From contig OX465584.1 of NCBI GenBank assembly GCA_950022655.1, positions 30,880,988-30,944,987 of the forward strand: a DNA stretch of 64,000 nt. The letters run 5' to 3'. This document shows, piece after piece, positions 48,901 to 60,900 of the stretch. The notes beneath the pieces are model-generated. The model made no database searches. It saw only the letters and a list, made by a program, of their open reading frames with translations, and was not told where the DNA came from. This DNA is from Alentia gelatinosa. Lineage: Eukaryota > Annelida > Polychaeta > Phyllodocida > Polynoidae. Within the stretch, counting starts at the first letter, position 1, and every line of letters begins with the position of its first letter. A program made the translations under genes and the position numbers.

Positions 48901-51900
48901 GGCCGATAGTAGTATCTGCGGATGGCACCCCTATTCGCCGGACAGAACCCATATTTTGCCTCTTTGACATTATGAAATTCATCCGACTTTCAAAGTATTA
49001 CCATGGTTCCCTTGTCTGTCTACACGCGTCCCAGAGGATGACTCTGAAAGGCTCTAAACATATGTGAGAAAGGTTCAAGTTGGGATAGTGGCCTCTTATC
49101 ACTCACTGAAGAACATCTACTTTTTCACCTACAACAGTGGGGGACACCTACAGGGGCGGGGGGGGGGGGGGGGGGGGCAAAATGGCGCTGACCAGGGAAC
49201 ATTACATATCTGGCCTATAAGTGGTGTAGATATGATACTGTAGGAGAAACGATTGGCAGCACTATTTACTTGCCGGAAATAATTTAGACATCCACCATCC
49301 CGAAAAATGTTAGTCGATAGCACCTTGATACATTATATGCAATGCATCATAGATTCTCTCTTCCCTTTGTCACTGGTCCCTATATGCCTTCAGTGTCCCA
49401 TGGGACGTTAAATCACAAACAAACAAACAATCACATGGGGTCTATGTCACGCTCCTTCCTTGTCACTCTCATCTCGCAGATTCACCTTCATCCCTGTATA
49501 TAATCAAGGTATTTTTTCTTCGACATAACTACCATTCTTACGCAAAGTTTTCACAGAAATGTTCATGTTACCTTAAATAACCATAAAATCGCATAGACTG
49601 GGCTGTTGACCCTCATTATCAACTGTCTAAGTATAGGTTGAGAATGTTCAAAACCTAGTGAATCCACTCTTCGCACTGAATAGTTCCAGCCATATGATTG
49701 GCTACAATATGGAAAATCTAGGTTGCCTTGTACCCTGCGGATGACAATGTTAAGGGCACCTCATTATCAGCTAATGAGCGGAAGTGATGTCACTGGTTAA
49801 TCAGGTTTCCGCTAGAGGTTTTATTGGTGATTGAGATGTAACAAGCTTTGATTCATTGGTCTTCGCTTAAGTACCAGGAGGCTGCCGGGATCACTCATCA
49901 GAGTACATGTATTCACTCCACCTATTCATCAAAAGAAAATGAATGAGACAAATATTCCCCCTTTATATATCACACAGAATTTCAAATGTATAGCTGCATA
50001 ATTTGGAGTTTTATGAGAACTTTATCTATAGTATACACAGTAGAACCCCGCGTAAGCGGTCACCCTCCGTTCCGGCCAAAAGTGGCCGCTTACATCTAAT
50101 AGAGGGGACCGTTCCGAGCAAAGGTGTCCGTTAATGCAGGGTGTCCGTTAACGCGGGGTGTCCTTTAGGCGGGGTTCTACTGTAGATATAACAGTTCGGT
50201 CCTCTCGAGTTTTTACAACAAATACTAGATATCTATGCTACTTCGTACTGGTTCTGTGCATACGAAACAACAGCGAAAAGAAACACACATACAGTTCAAC
50301 TTTTATGTGTAATGTGAGGTCATTCGTAGAGTTCAGTCCAAGGTCAAATGCCACTTTCACCTGTTTTCTGTCTGAGCCACTCACACCTCTTCTCTCTCAC
50401 TGAGCCACTCACACCTCTTCTCTCTCTGAGCTACTTAAACCTCTTCTTTCTCACTGAGCCACTCACACCTCTTCTCTCCCTCTGAGCTACTTAACCCTAT
50501 TTTCTGCCTGAGCCTCTCACACCTGTTTTCTGTGCCACTCCCATCTGTTCTCTCTCTTTCTCTGATCCACTTAAATCTGTATTCGATCCCCTTTGAAGTC
50601 AAATCACAGACACACATATGAGATAATCCTGCCTGTGGCAAATGATCTTGCTTAAGAATATTTTTCTATTGGTCTTTTCTCTTGGATTTTGTTTCCCAAT
50701 TCCTATTCACTTCTGTCACCTTGACTGGCATCCTTAGGCTCTTAGTATTGATAAACATAAAGTTTTGAGGGTTCTCATTATGTGACTGTTAGCACTATAA
50801 CGCTGAGTACGACTGTGGCCAGCCTCCTGCCCTCACGCATCACTCAGGGAGGCCAAGCTGGTTGTGCACTCTGATAAAAACACACAGGCTGTGGAATCAT
50901 TTCGAGCTGCTCTTGTTTGACCACACCTAGCAACACTCGTCAACTGGCTCTCTCTTATCTGCACACATATTGCTCAGACTTTGGTCTCCTTGTCTGGGCT
51001 AAAGTTACCACCGTGTCGTTCAGGATTCGCACTCTTTTTAGATTTTTAGCAGACGTTTTCGGAATGCATGTAATCAACTTCGGAAGTTTGACCTCACGTG
51101 GCTGGGTGGTCCCTATATAACCAGAGCCTATGCCACCTTAAAATCTATTGAAAAGATGCCCTCCCCCCCCCCCCCCCCGCCTCCTAAAGAAGAAGAAAAA
51201 TTTACCTTTTCACTAGAAGGTAGTGATAAGGTGGTCAATGAAAGAAATAAGGTTATGGTGAATCTTTACTTGATATGGAATTTAGCGTTTATGATTTATG
51301 TATTACTGTCTAGTGTCCATTTAGTCCATGAAGAGTGCTTGGGCTGAATATGCACTAACGTACTTAGTATGTTACTCCTAGGCACTCAACGCAGCACCTA
51401 AGCTTGTAAGGACAGCAGTTCCCCTTAAGTACTGCTAATTTCGTTGGGTAATCGATTACATGAGATAAGCAGAGAACCATAATTGGTTGGTTCTTCTTAA
51501 AACCTTACCAATGAATTGAGGTAACGACTTGAAGCGAGTTAAAGACTGGTCTCACTGACAATGAGGTGAATCAAAGGCTGATGTCACAGCCATTTACGTG
51601 AGTTGAAGGCCAGTCTCACTACCATTGAAGTTTCCCTGTTGGGAACAACTTGATGTGAGATATTGACATGAAAATTATGAAATAAATGTAAATAAGAAAG
51701 TATGATGTGCATGATTTCCAAAGCATTTCTGAACGATTTAGTTATGTTTATAAGTCAGCCATCATTTCGTTATATACCCTAGTGTCAACATTTAATATGA
51801 ACTATCATATATCCTAGAGTCAGGTTTTAATATAGACCTTTGTTGTGTATTTTCAGGCAGCCTCTGGAGGGCCTTCTTTATAAATACACCAATGTGATGA

Positions 51901-54900
51901 AAGGATGGCAGTACCGCTGGTTCGTGCTCAACCCGGAGTCCGGGCGACTGGAATACTTTGAGGTAAGTTATTGCTTTCTATCCTGCGAGGAAACAATCTG
52001 CGTTCCACAAGAGGGATTGTTTCGCATGGATTTAGCTGGTTCTCTTTTTTTATTCTTGTAAATTCCTTTATTGACTTCAGTATTTACATTTCTGTCTCTC
52101 ATGGAACATCGTGACATGCCATAACACCTTGTATTATAGCCCGTGTATAATCATCCAAATATTCTAATTTTGTAAATATTACAAACAAATTATAAACTAC
52201 CTTCGTGGTCTAAAATAACATGTGTCCAAAATGGATCAGGAATCACTACAATAAAGACACAGTACATACTGTTAACAGAAAATACAGTAATCAATAATCA
52301 ACAAGGGCTGGCTATCATCCATTTCTCATAGAGTTGTAGTACATTATACTTATAACAACGATTGACAGGATAGATAATTGGATAGGGCGAATAGCACTAG
52401 TCCTGTTAAAGGTGTTATTATTTTTTGAGCAACCATATCTTTGAGCACGTAGGTAATAAAATATTAAGTTACAGGTTATTGAACAATTGTAGTTTGTAAA
52501 CACAGAGCAGTCCACATTTCATCTGTGATAAGCAGTTCTCTAGAGGAACAGAAACAATGTCCCTTGGGATATGAAAACATGCGGGACCGTTTTTGCCTGC
52601 CGTTCTTTTGTGAGCGTGCATATCGGAGTTTAATGAAAAACTCATTGCTCAAACGAGGGGAATGTTTAAGCTAAATCTCAGAATAAAACGGAGAACAAAT
52701 CCATTCTATCAGTGAGATTCATTATACATTCTCCTCTCGTGGTGGTCAGTTAGTCATAGAGGAAAGCCATTATTCACTACTCACTACCCAATTTATGTGT
52801 ATTTATCACATACCCGAAATGAAGTATCCATAACCACATGAAAAATGCTGAAATATATCTGTACCATAACGTTTTTTCGGAAGTTTGGAGAACACAAAAT
52901 ATAAATATATATATGACCTTATCGAGTTAATACCAGAGATCGACTTCCATAGATAAATGAACAGCACTCGGTATTATGGAGATAAGATTTGTAGGGTATC
53001 TAAGATGTTTAAAGATAGCGAATTCGGAATACATTACATATCAACGAATAGCAAGCTCTAATGGCGACATCACAGTTAAACAACAATTTATGCAGGTGTC
53101 AATGTTATTGTTTGATAATACACACGTATTGAATATAGAGCAAATTTTATGCATTTATAATGTTCTTAGAAATTACAGAAATAATTGAATCGTGAATGAA
53201 GACTTTTTAAACGGTTCATGGAAGGATTCCTAGAGGTTTTGAAATGATGCCATGGTTCGGTCGTACTGCTTTGTTTCACTATTTGCCTGGTATCTTTATC
53301 TCAGAAGTTAGATCCGGCTCTGGTATTATCGTAAAACTGGATGAGTTTTAATCTTGGCCACTGTATGCCACAACTGGAGTTTGGCATAGTGACTTCATGA
53401 GGCGAAGCCAAGTGAAGTCCGTAGACAAAACTCCAGGAGTGGCATGCAGTGGCCAAGATTAAAACGAAGCAGGTTTTGATTTTATCCTACCCTGTCTCCT
53501 CGATTTTGTAATATTACGTGATAACAATTCTGGATGCCACTAGTGGCATACAAAACTCCGTATGCCAGTCAGCGTGGCATACAGGAACTCAATGTTAAGC
53601 CTATGAGATTTTATATTCGGGGTAGGATAATATCATATACCTTTGCTGGTAATTCTCACATATACCAACCTATGCTATAGTATCAGTAATTATGCCATAC
53701 CTGCATTCTCTACTCGGTATGTAAGAACGTCCCATCAAGGTAAATAATGTTTCCTAGATTACCTTAGTAGTCTGAGATTACCCTGGCAGATTCTACGGCG
53801 TAAATATCACTCAATACGATCTGTGTAGTTACCATAGACTTACATTTCCTTTCATCCATTTGATAACAGAAAGAAGAACACAAAAAGCAGAGGCCGCGTG
53901 GAGCAGTGCACCTAGCGGTAAGTCTCAGAATTAACTCCTTTCACAGTGCAGCATTCAGCCTCGGCAGCTCCAGCTATAGGCTGGTCCTGAGAAGGTCGTT
54001 CACACAGGGAACACCAGGGAACGGACATACCTTTGTGTGACGAATTGGCCACGTCTAATTTTCAGTGAAGTTGTTAACCCCACTCAAAGTGAATGTATTC
54101 AGTTATGGTCTAGTTGAGACAGTTGGTAATAGTTTTGTGAATCCTGCATGCACTCCCTTGTTGACCACTCGATAAGATTTAGAGTGGTATTTGTCTAAGG
54201 CAAAGAAGAGACATATATTTTGATTCCTATATAAGTGTGATAAATGCGAGCCTCATTCCAGCGCAGTTTATCTATTCTCGTTGTCTGAGGGCGCTTTTAT
54301 TTTACTGTCATATACATGTATTGATACAATATTCATGTCGTATTAGATCGTGTGTTTTATTGACAGTACAGAGTAGAGGTTGTATATTTATTTTCTTGCT
54401 CTCGCTGTTTCAGGGTGCTGTCATTTCCCCATCTGATGAAGACTCTCAGACCTTCACGGTCAACACTGCTAACAGTGAGGCGTACCGACTCCGAGGTGAG
54501 CCCCCACCCCCTCCCACCTACCCCCACGTCACGTGACTGCCATCATACACGGCGACGGCTTCTCTCAGTGACTGATGTCGGAGTAAAAAGGCCTAAGATG
54601 ACATGGATATACTTTACAAATGATATATTCAGCCCTAATTGGCTACATAGATTTCGTTGGTGTAGATACTCATACCCGTAATATTCAAATTAGTAGTTAA
54701 TCAACAATATTTTGCAATCAATAGCAGATTTTGATTGGCATGTATGCCTGTAGTTTGATGATGGTCTTTGGAGCCTTATATTCTACGCTGCATCTAACCT
54801 TGGCGTATTGTACTATGCCGCCTTGGAGACCACAGAGAGCAAATTATGTGAAATTAAACATGAAAAATATAATTTAACAAATATCAACCCATTTCAGCGT

Positions 54901-57900
54901 CGGACGCGCGGGAACGCCAGCACTGGGTGAATCGGCTGCGGGCTACGGCCGAGTTCCACACCGAAAACATAGCTCAGGTCAGTTCAGGTCTCAAAGCTAG
55001 AATTATCGTATTGTCTGTTGAGTTGTAGCTCTCAAAAATTGATATTACTGTGTGATATAAAGTCCAGTCCCGTCAAGCTAGTTGTTACACTTCTTATTAG
55101 GTGGCTACTGTAATTGACACCGGGAGATTTTGCTTGTGCCCAAAACGCTGACTGTGATATTATCTCTGTGTTCTGATTTTATAAGGCTGGATTTATTGCA
55201 AAATAATCATAAGAATCGTAATATTGTCTATAGAACGCACCGCCGCTGCCTAAAGAGGTGCGGCCACACAACTTCGGCTCGCATCACTCGTTGACGACAA
55301 ACAAGCAGGAGGGTTCCACAGACAACATCCACACCAGCTCCACCGCCATAGTCAGGTAAACCTCGGTTAAATACCCCGTTAAACAAAACTACCTTTTTAA
55401 GTTTCTAACTTTCAAAAAAAGTTTCTAACTTAATTTAAAGTTTCTAACTCTCCACTCGTTTTAATCCTATCACGACCAATTCTATGCCCACAGAAGACCA
55501 GAGTGTCGGATGGTGCACCCCACATGTCATTCTGCTTGTTCTTCTGTTATCGCATATTCTTTTCTCCATGTGAAATTCCATCGGGTCTTTTATCTGTTGT
55601 GAGATGATGATATAAAGCAGGGGAAGATTGTCAGGTCGTCACCGTCTAGTGGAGGGTGACTGAGTGACATGTAATTGACTGTATGGGTATTTCCATATCT
55701 ACTTGATAACAATAAAGTCATACCTTCATTTGTTGTTAATAAACGAAAAAAGGAGTACATGATAGATTTAGGTAAAATTAGTTTTCAAAGTTTTCGGTCT
55801 TTTTGCTTCTCCTCGGCAAAAAAGTCTAATAGAACATATTGGACGTTAAACTACCCAAACAAACCAAAAATCCTCGGCAGAATTTTCTTCTTGGAGATAA
55901 GAATGTGTAGATACATTGTATTGCAGTGACTTATTGACTAAAGGGTCCACCGTCCTGTTTTGAAATGCCTAGAACCAGTAACCACCCTTAATTTGGTTTG
56001 ATCTGAGAAAAAAAAGTGTAAGTAGATATGTTCTTTTACTTTCAGAACAGTTCTGTTGCGTTTTATTTCATGTTTGAAAAGTTACTGAAGGTTGGAATAG
56101 TAAATTTATGTTTTTTCTATATTTCTCACATTTTTTAAAGTTAGAAAGTAAAGTAGTTCATCATGAAACATAGAAACGAAACAGTTCTATTCCTTCCTGG
56201 AGGAATTGTGTTGTCATTGTCGCCCCCTAGCCAGGGCGTCTAACATTACACCCTTGCTCATCTTTATCCATTATTCTTATACAAATCACTCTCGCTGCTT
56301 CCGTCTTCCTGTGCTTTAACTTTGTTTATGTTTTACCCACCGACCGAAATGTTACTCACTACTGGTTACCCCCCCCCCCCCCCCCCCCCCTCTGTATTGG
56401 TGGACCACGTGGTTGGAGTCTCTACCTTTATCGATGACACTTTTCCACGAAAATCCGCCTTTTTCAGTTTCCGTACATGAACTAGTTTTTCCTTGTATAA
56501 ATAATAAAACAAAGATGATATAAGTTGAGCCTCAGAGCAATAGAACAGTGGTTTGAACATCCTCACAGACACTCAGTACCATACTATGGTCGACAGAGAC
56601 GTGTTTTCTATGTTTTCTTGGTCTCAGAGGCAACAAATCCCACATGAAAAACCACTGACACCAACTGACATGCCAGTACCTCACCACTCTGTTACACGGT
56701 CTGACTACCATCCACACACACCTCCGAGAATCCTTCCATCTGTGATTTATGACCGTGATGTAAATTAGCCAAAACTAACTAATACAACACTACTCCCATT
56801 ACTAATGTATCAGACCCTATGCTTTTATATCTTTATATCGTGAAGATTAAATATTTGTAGTTTAAGCTTTAAGCGAGGTAGACTCCCATCCCCCCTCGTC
56901 TCGTCTAAACTAAACATTAGTATATACATTTTGTGTACCTAATTATCAAAATCAACGATGCTTTTTGATTTAAGCATTTCTTTCCGATATCATAAAACGA
57001 ATGTTAAGTAACCCTAACCTACCTTTTCCCGGCTTTCTCTCTGCGGGGATAGTGACAATGACACCCATACATATGCCCTACAAAATTGGTAAATCTTTTT
57101 TTTTTCACGATGCATTTTCGTGATTGTTTTACCTAATTAAAATTATTAGGAATAATGAATGAATACCTTAATGTTTACCGTCATGATTTCTTGAAATCTA
57201 CACAGTTTGGGTTACACTGCTTCTCTGTACGTGCTGAATATTCAGATCTTGGAACCTCTTTCAAAATATGGTGAAAATCTTATTAAGCCGTGCATCCTTA
57301 CATTTAGAACATTTTCTTGTCTTTGTACATAAAAAGGTGTTGCCGTCTTTCAGTGAGGCAGATTCTAACGCGAGTGAAACACTCCTTTATTACTAGATCC
57401 TCCCCTAAGGTCACGAGGAAAGGCACTAGGTATGAGCACTGTATGACCTTTGCCCTTAGAGCCCTGTAGCCGATGATATCTAGCCCCCTCCCCCTCCCAT
57501 GTTGTAATTAAACTCATGTACATGTAGCTGTGACGCTAGTGCTTCATAGAACCGGGTAGCTCCTATGTTGATTTGACTCATCGGTTATGGCAGATGTATA
57601 TAGAGACGTCAAACTGACCGATTGTTGGTACTGGAGATCTGATCTTATAAACGCGGGTGCCGTTTGAACTCCATGTTGGTGAAGTTGATACGACACTGTT
57701 GGTTTAGTATGACCGAGCTTCCAATACCAACACGAGGTACGTTTTTCACATTTATTACACCCCATGAGCTATATTAGAGGCACAGGCCAGAGAGCAAAAG
57801 AATTGTCGATTAACGGTTGTAGTGAAAAACCATGCTGACAAAGAATATACAATAGTGAAACATCACCATACGTTAACGTCAGTGATGCGCTTCTTGTATT

Positions 57901-60900
57901 AGTGCTAAGCAGCATATGATCTGAAACCCATATTACCTAGAGTATGATAACAGAACCGCATCATATGAGAGGGAGATGTGTAACAGTATTGTAACAAGCA
58001 GAATACTGCTTCGTGAGAGGTTTGCCCCAAATAAAGTTGGTTGTTCCACTGCGCCACACTCCTATCCTATTAACTCTATCTCATATAATAAATTTCCCCC
58101 TGGCTGTTTAAAATGACAAAAACTAATTGCCCTTTTTTCATACACATGGCTCAATAGGGGTGTTATAAATAACGGTCAAATTGTGGTGAAGGATTTTTAA
58201 TCAGTTGATTCATGAATCACAAGGGATAAGGGGCATTTGTGTGTTCTGGCTCACTCTATATTTCCTCAATACATCTAACCAGACTAAATAATCTGATATC
58301 TTTGAACTTTTTATCCCCCCCCCCCCCCCCCCCAAAAAAAAAAAAAAAAAAAAAAAAAAAAGTGATCTACTAATATATTGGTTGACTGTTAGTTTGCATT
58401 AGTCCTCATACTGAAAGGTTATTACAGCATGTATATTTTCGTGACTTAACAGTTATTTCTCCGGTGGAGTTGATTAAATGCCAACATAGATTTGCCAGAA
58501 TAGCCAAGTTGTTGTATCCTGATTAACAGCACTGTAATGATGTGGACACTGACTGTTTTACGAGGCCGAAACGTGCAACGTCCGAACAGTCCTCTCCACG
58601 AATGGAGCGAAATGAATGGAGTAGAATCTTTTTCTGTTCTATCACATCCCGGTGAAAATGGCATCATAAGTGGTTGCTGATAGTGATAGAGAGCTGATCT
58701 AATTTGGACTGCCTGCACAATTATGTGCTCGTTACGAGTTACTCAATAGATGCAGGGATTGTAAGAAAGGAAGATCCAGATGATAGTTAGAAGAGTGGTG
58801 GTGCAAAATGAAGTGACATGCCTTGAGTATGTGTTGTTTGTTGCAAGGGTTGACACAGGGAAATTTTCTGGCCTGTGATTATTAGAACGACAGTGTGAGA
58901 ATGAAGAGAGATTTTTTGTGCATGTTGCCTGTTGCTGAGATTGGAAAGAGAAAGGGTCTCAATGGTGATTATTAGAGAGGTTGTGTGAGATGGCAGTGAA
59001 GTTTGTCTGCTCTGTGACGGATGTTTCAGGAATTGGTAAAAAATAATAATATATGATACTTGATAGAATGTTGGTACAAAGGGAAATCTGTTTGCTGGTT
59101 CCAGGGATTGCTGAAAAGAAGGGCCTTGATAATGACTAGTAGAATAGTAGTGCAAGATGGACATGGAATTTGTTTGCCGTGTGTTGGCTTTTGAAGGGTT
59201 GCCACGAGGAAGGTTCTTGATAATGATTAGTAGAATGGTAGTGCAAGATGGAAGTGAAATTTGTTTGCTGTGTGTTGGCCGTTGCAGGGATCGCCGAGAG
59301 GAAGTGTCCCGATCTCGATCCATGTCTGTCAACAATATGGTGAACAGTCTGGGAATGAAGGTCCACAAGAATTTGGCTCCTCTGAGGTGGACGTTATTCT
59401 CTGAACGTTTCCTGGGTCACGGTTACTGGCAAATAATATTGAAGCACACCGCATCATTGCAGCTACTGTCAGGGTTGCCACTTAAAAAAAACTTTTCCTT
59501 TTCAAGATTTGGAAAAAGTCAAATCGGTTATGGAAATATGCATAAGAGAAAAAAAACATGAAGTAAGCTTATATGATTGGTGTTTGCACTGGTGGTTGGG
59601 AGCAGGTCTCGTAGAGGTTGTTGCTTTTTGGAAAAAGGATAGAAACCTTAGGGAAAAGGAGAGACATTCTGAACTCTCCTCTGTGGCAACCCTGACTATA
59701 TCGTATACCTGCAAAGAATGGCGACTGCATAAAGCCATGCCTCCATATCAATGAATTTTAATATTTCAGATCTGATTTTAGCCGCAAAATTCCATCTCTA
59801 GTCTGAAATGCATTAATGCCCAGTTGCATCGTAAACGATCTTTTTGTGTTCTTTTGAGGATCCTTTGAAGCCTTCTTTATATAAGTGAGGCATTGTGTTG
59901 CATCAGTTGCCATGACCTCCACAGTATCACAGTCTTCTAACTAATTGAACCGCTGGCATTAATCATGACATGACGTCACATGCTTGCATAGCCTTTGAGA
60001 TGCAATGTTCAACACCACACTAAAGATTAATTGGCATCCTGCTGTTAACCTCATAGCTAAATATCTGTCAATATTTCTATGATCACAAACAATGAAAAAA
60101 GAATTAATGTAAACTACCTGCATTTTTCCCTGTCCAATATAGCTTTCAAAGTTTGTAGGCAGGTTATGTGTAACTTATCGGTCGAAGGATATGGAATTTT
60201 TCTCGTGTTATCTTTTCCATCTTAAACGCTATGAGTTTGCTGTGATGTCATGCATTGATGTTTTACTATGCAATGGCTGCCATGGACGGTCATGTTTTGA
60301 CAGTATCTGAAGCAGGCTGTGTTCAAATATAGACTAAACGTGATGAGATACTGGTGCTTGCCTTCCCAATCCCGACATGCATAGACTGCTATCCCATGGT
60401 TGCTGGAATGGTTGCTGCTTTTGGTTCTTTCATAGGACTATCACTTTCCTGATTTCATCAAATGTCAGGATAAGATATTCTATATGCCAGTAAGTTATTA
60501 TACCCATGACACATGGCATGATGGTTTATAGCACAGCAATTATACAAATTGACAAAAAACGCATGATACTGAAGAATCATGACCAATTTTGATATTTGAT
60601 TATTGGTTTAAGCATATTAAAACCTGACTCGTTGTTCGAGATGAACATTAGATCATTCCATTCTTAAAAGGGTATAATAATGTGGAAATCACCCTCTTAA
60701 TGGTTATCATCCTGTATTGATATCTGGCTGTAAGCTGTAATGCTGTAATCACCTCAGCTAACACTCACCATCTGGTCTGAATTTTCAGAATATTCGTTGC
60801 AGAGTGAATGTTACAAACACTACCAATAAAGTTTTCTCATTAAATTATTTTTACAATTTATACCATTTCCTGGGACAACAAAGTGTATAACATTAAATGC

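Larger units (their letters stand above)
45962..51856 (+). other. ORP11-like intron 1 (5.9 kb)
   Basis: It holds degenerate direct repeats at 46909-47030 and 48604-48720, a G20 run at 49158, a SINE tail at 49401-49430, a pogo-like MITE at 50037-50183, a pyrimidine-rich minisatellite at 50370-50560 and a C16 run at 51163. No exon recognised. Confidence 0.6.
53918..55233 (+). other. ORP11-like introns 3-5
   Basis: Introns of about 496, 402 and 256 bp between exons 3 and 6. AT-rich, with no repeat or extra exon recognised. Confidence 0.7.
55356..59287 (+). other. ORP11-like intron 6 (3.9 kb)
   Basis: It contains a 52-bp SINE-tail insertion with target duplication (55810-55879), a C22 run (56369), a dispersed repeat copy (56538-56672), a C19-A28 tract (58315-58361) and most of the 91-bp tandem array (58751-59287). 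No further exon recognised. Confidence 0.65.

Noticed and set aside
58787..59368. Antisense 193-codon open frame with repeated peptide words
   Set aside because: It is the reverse strand of the 91-bp array and overlaps ORP exon 7; the repeats explain both its length and its internal similarity.
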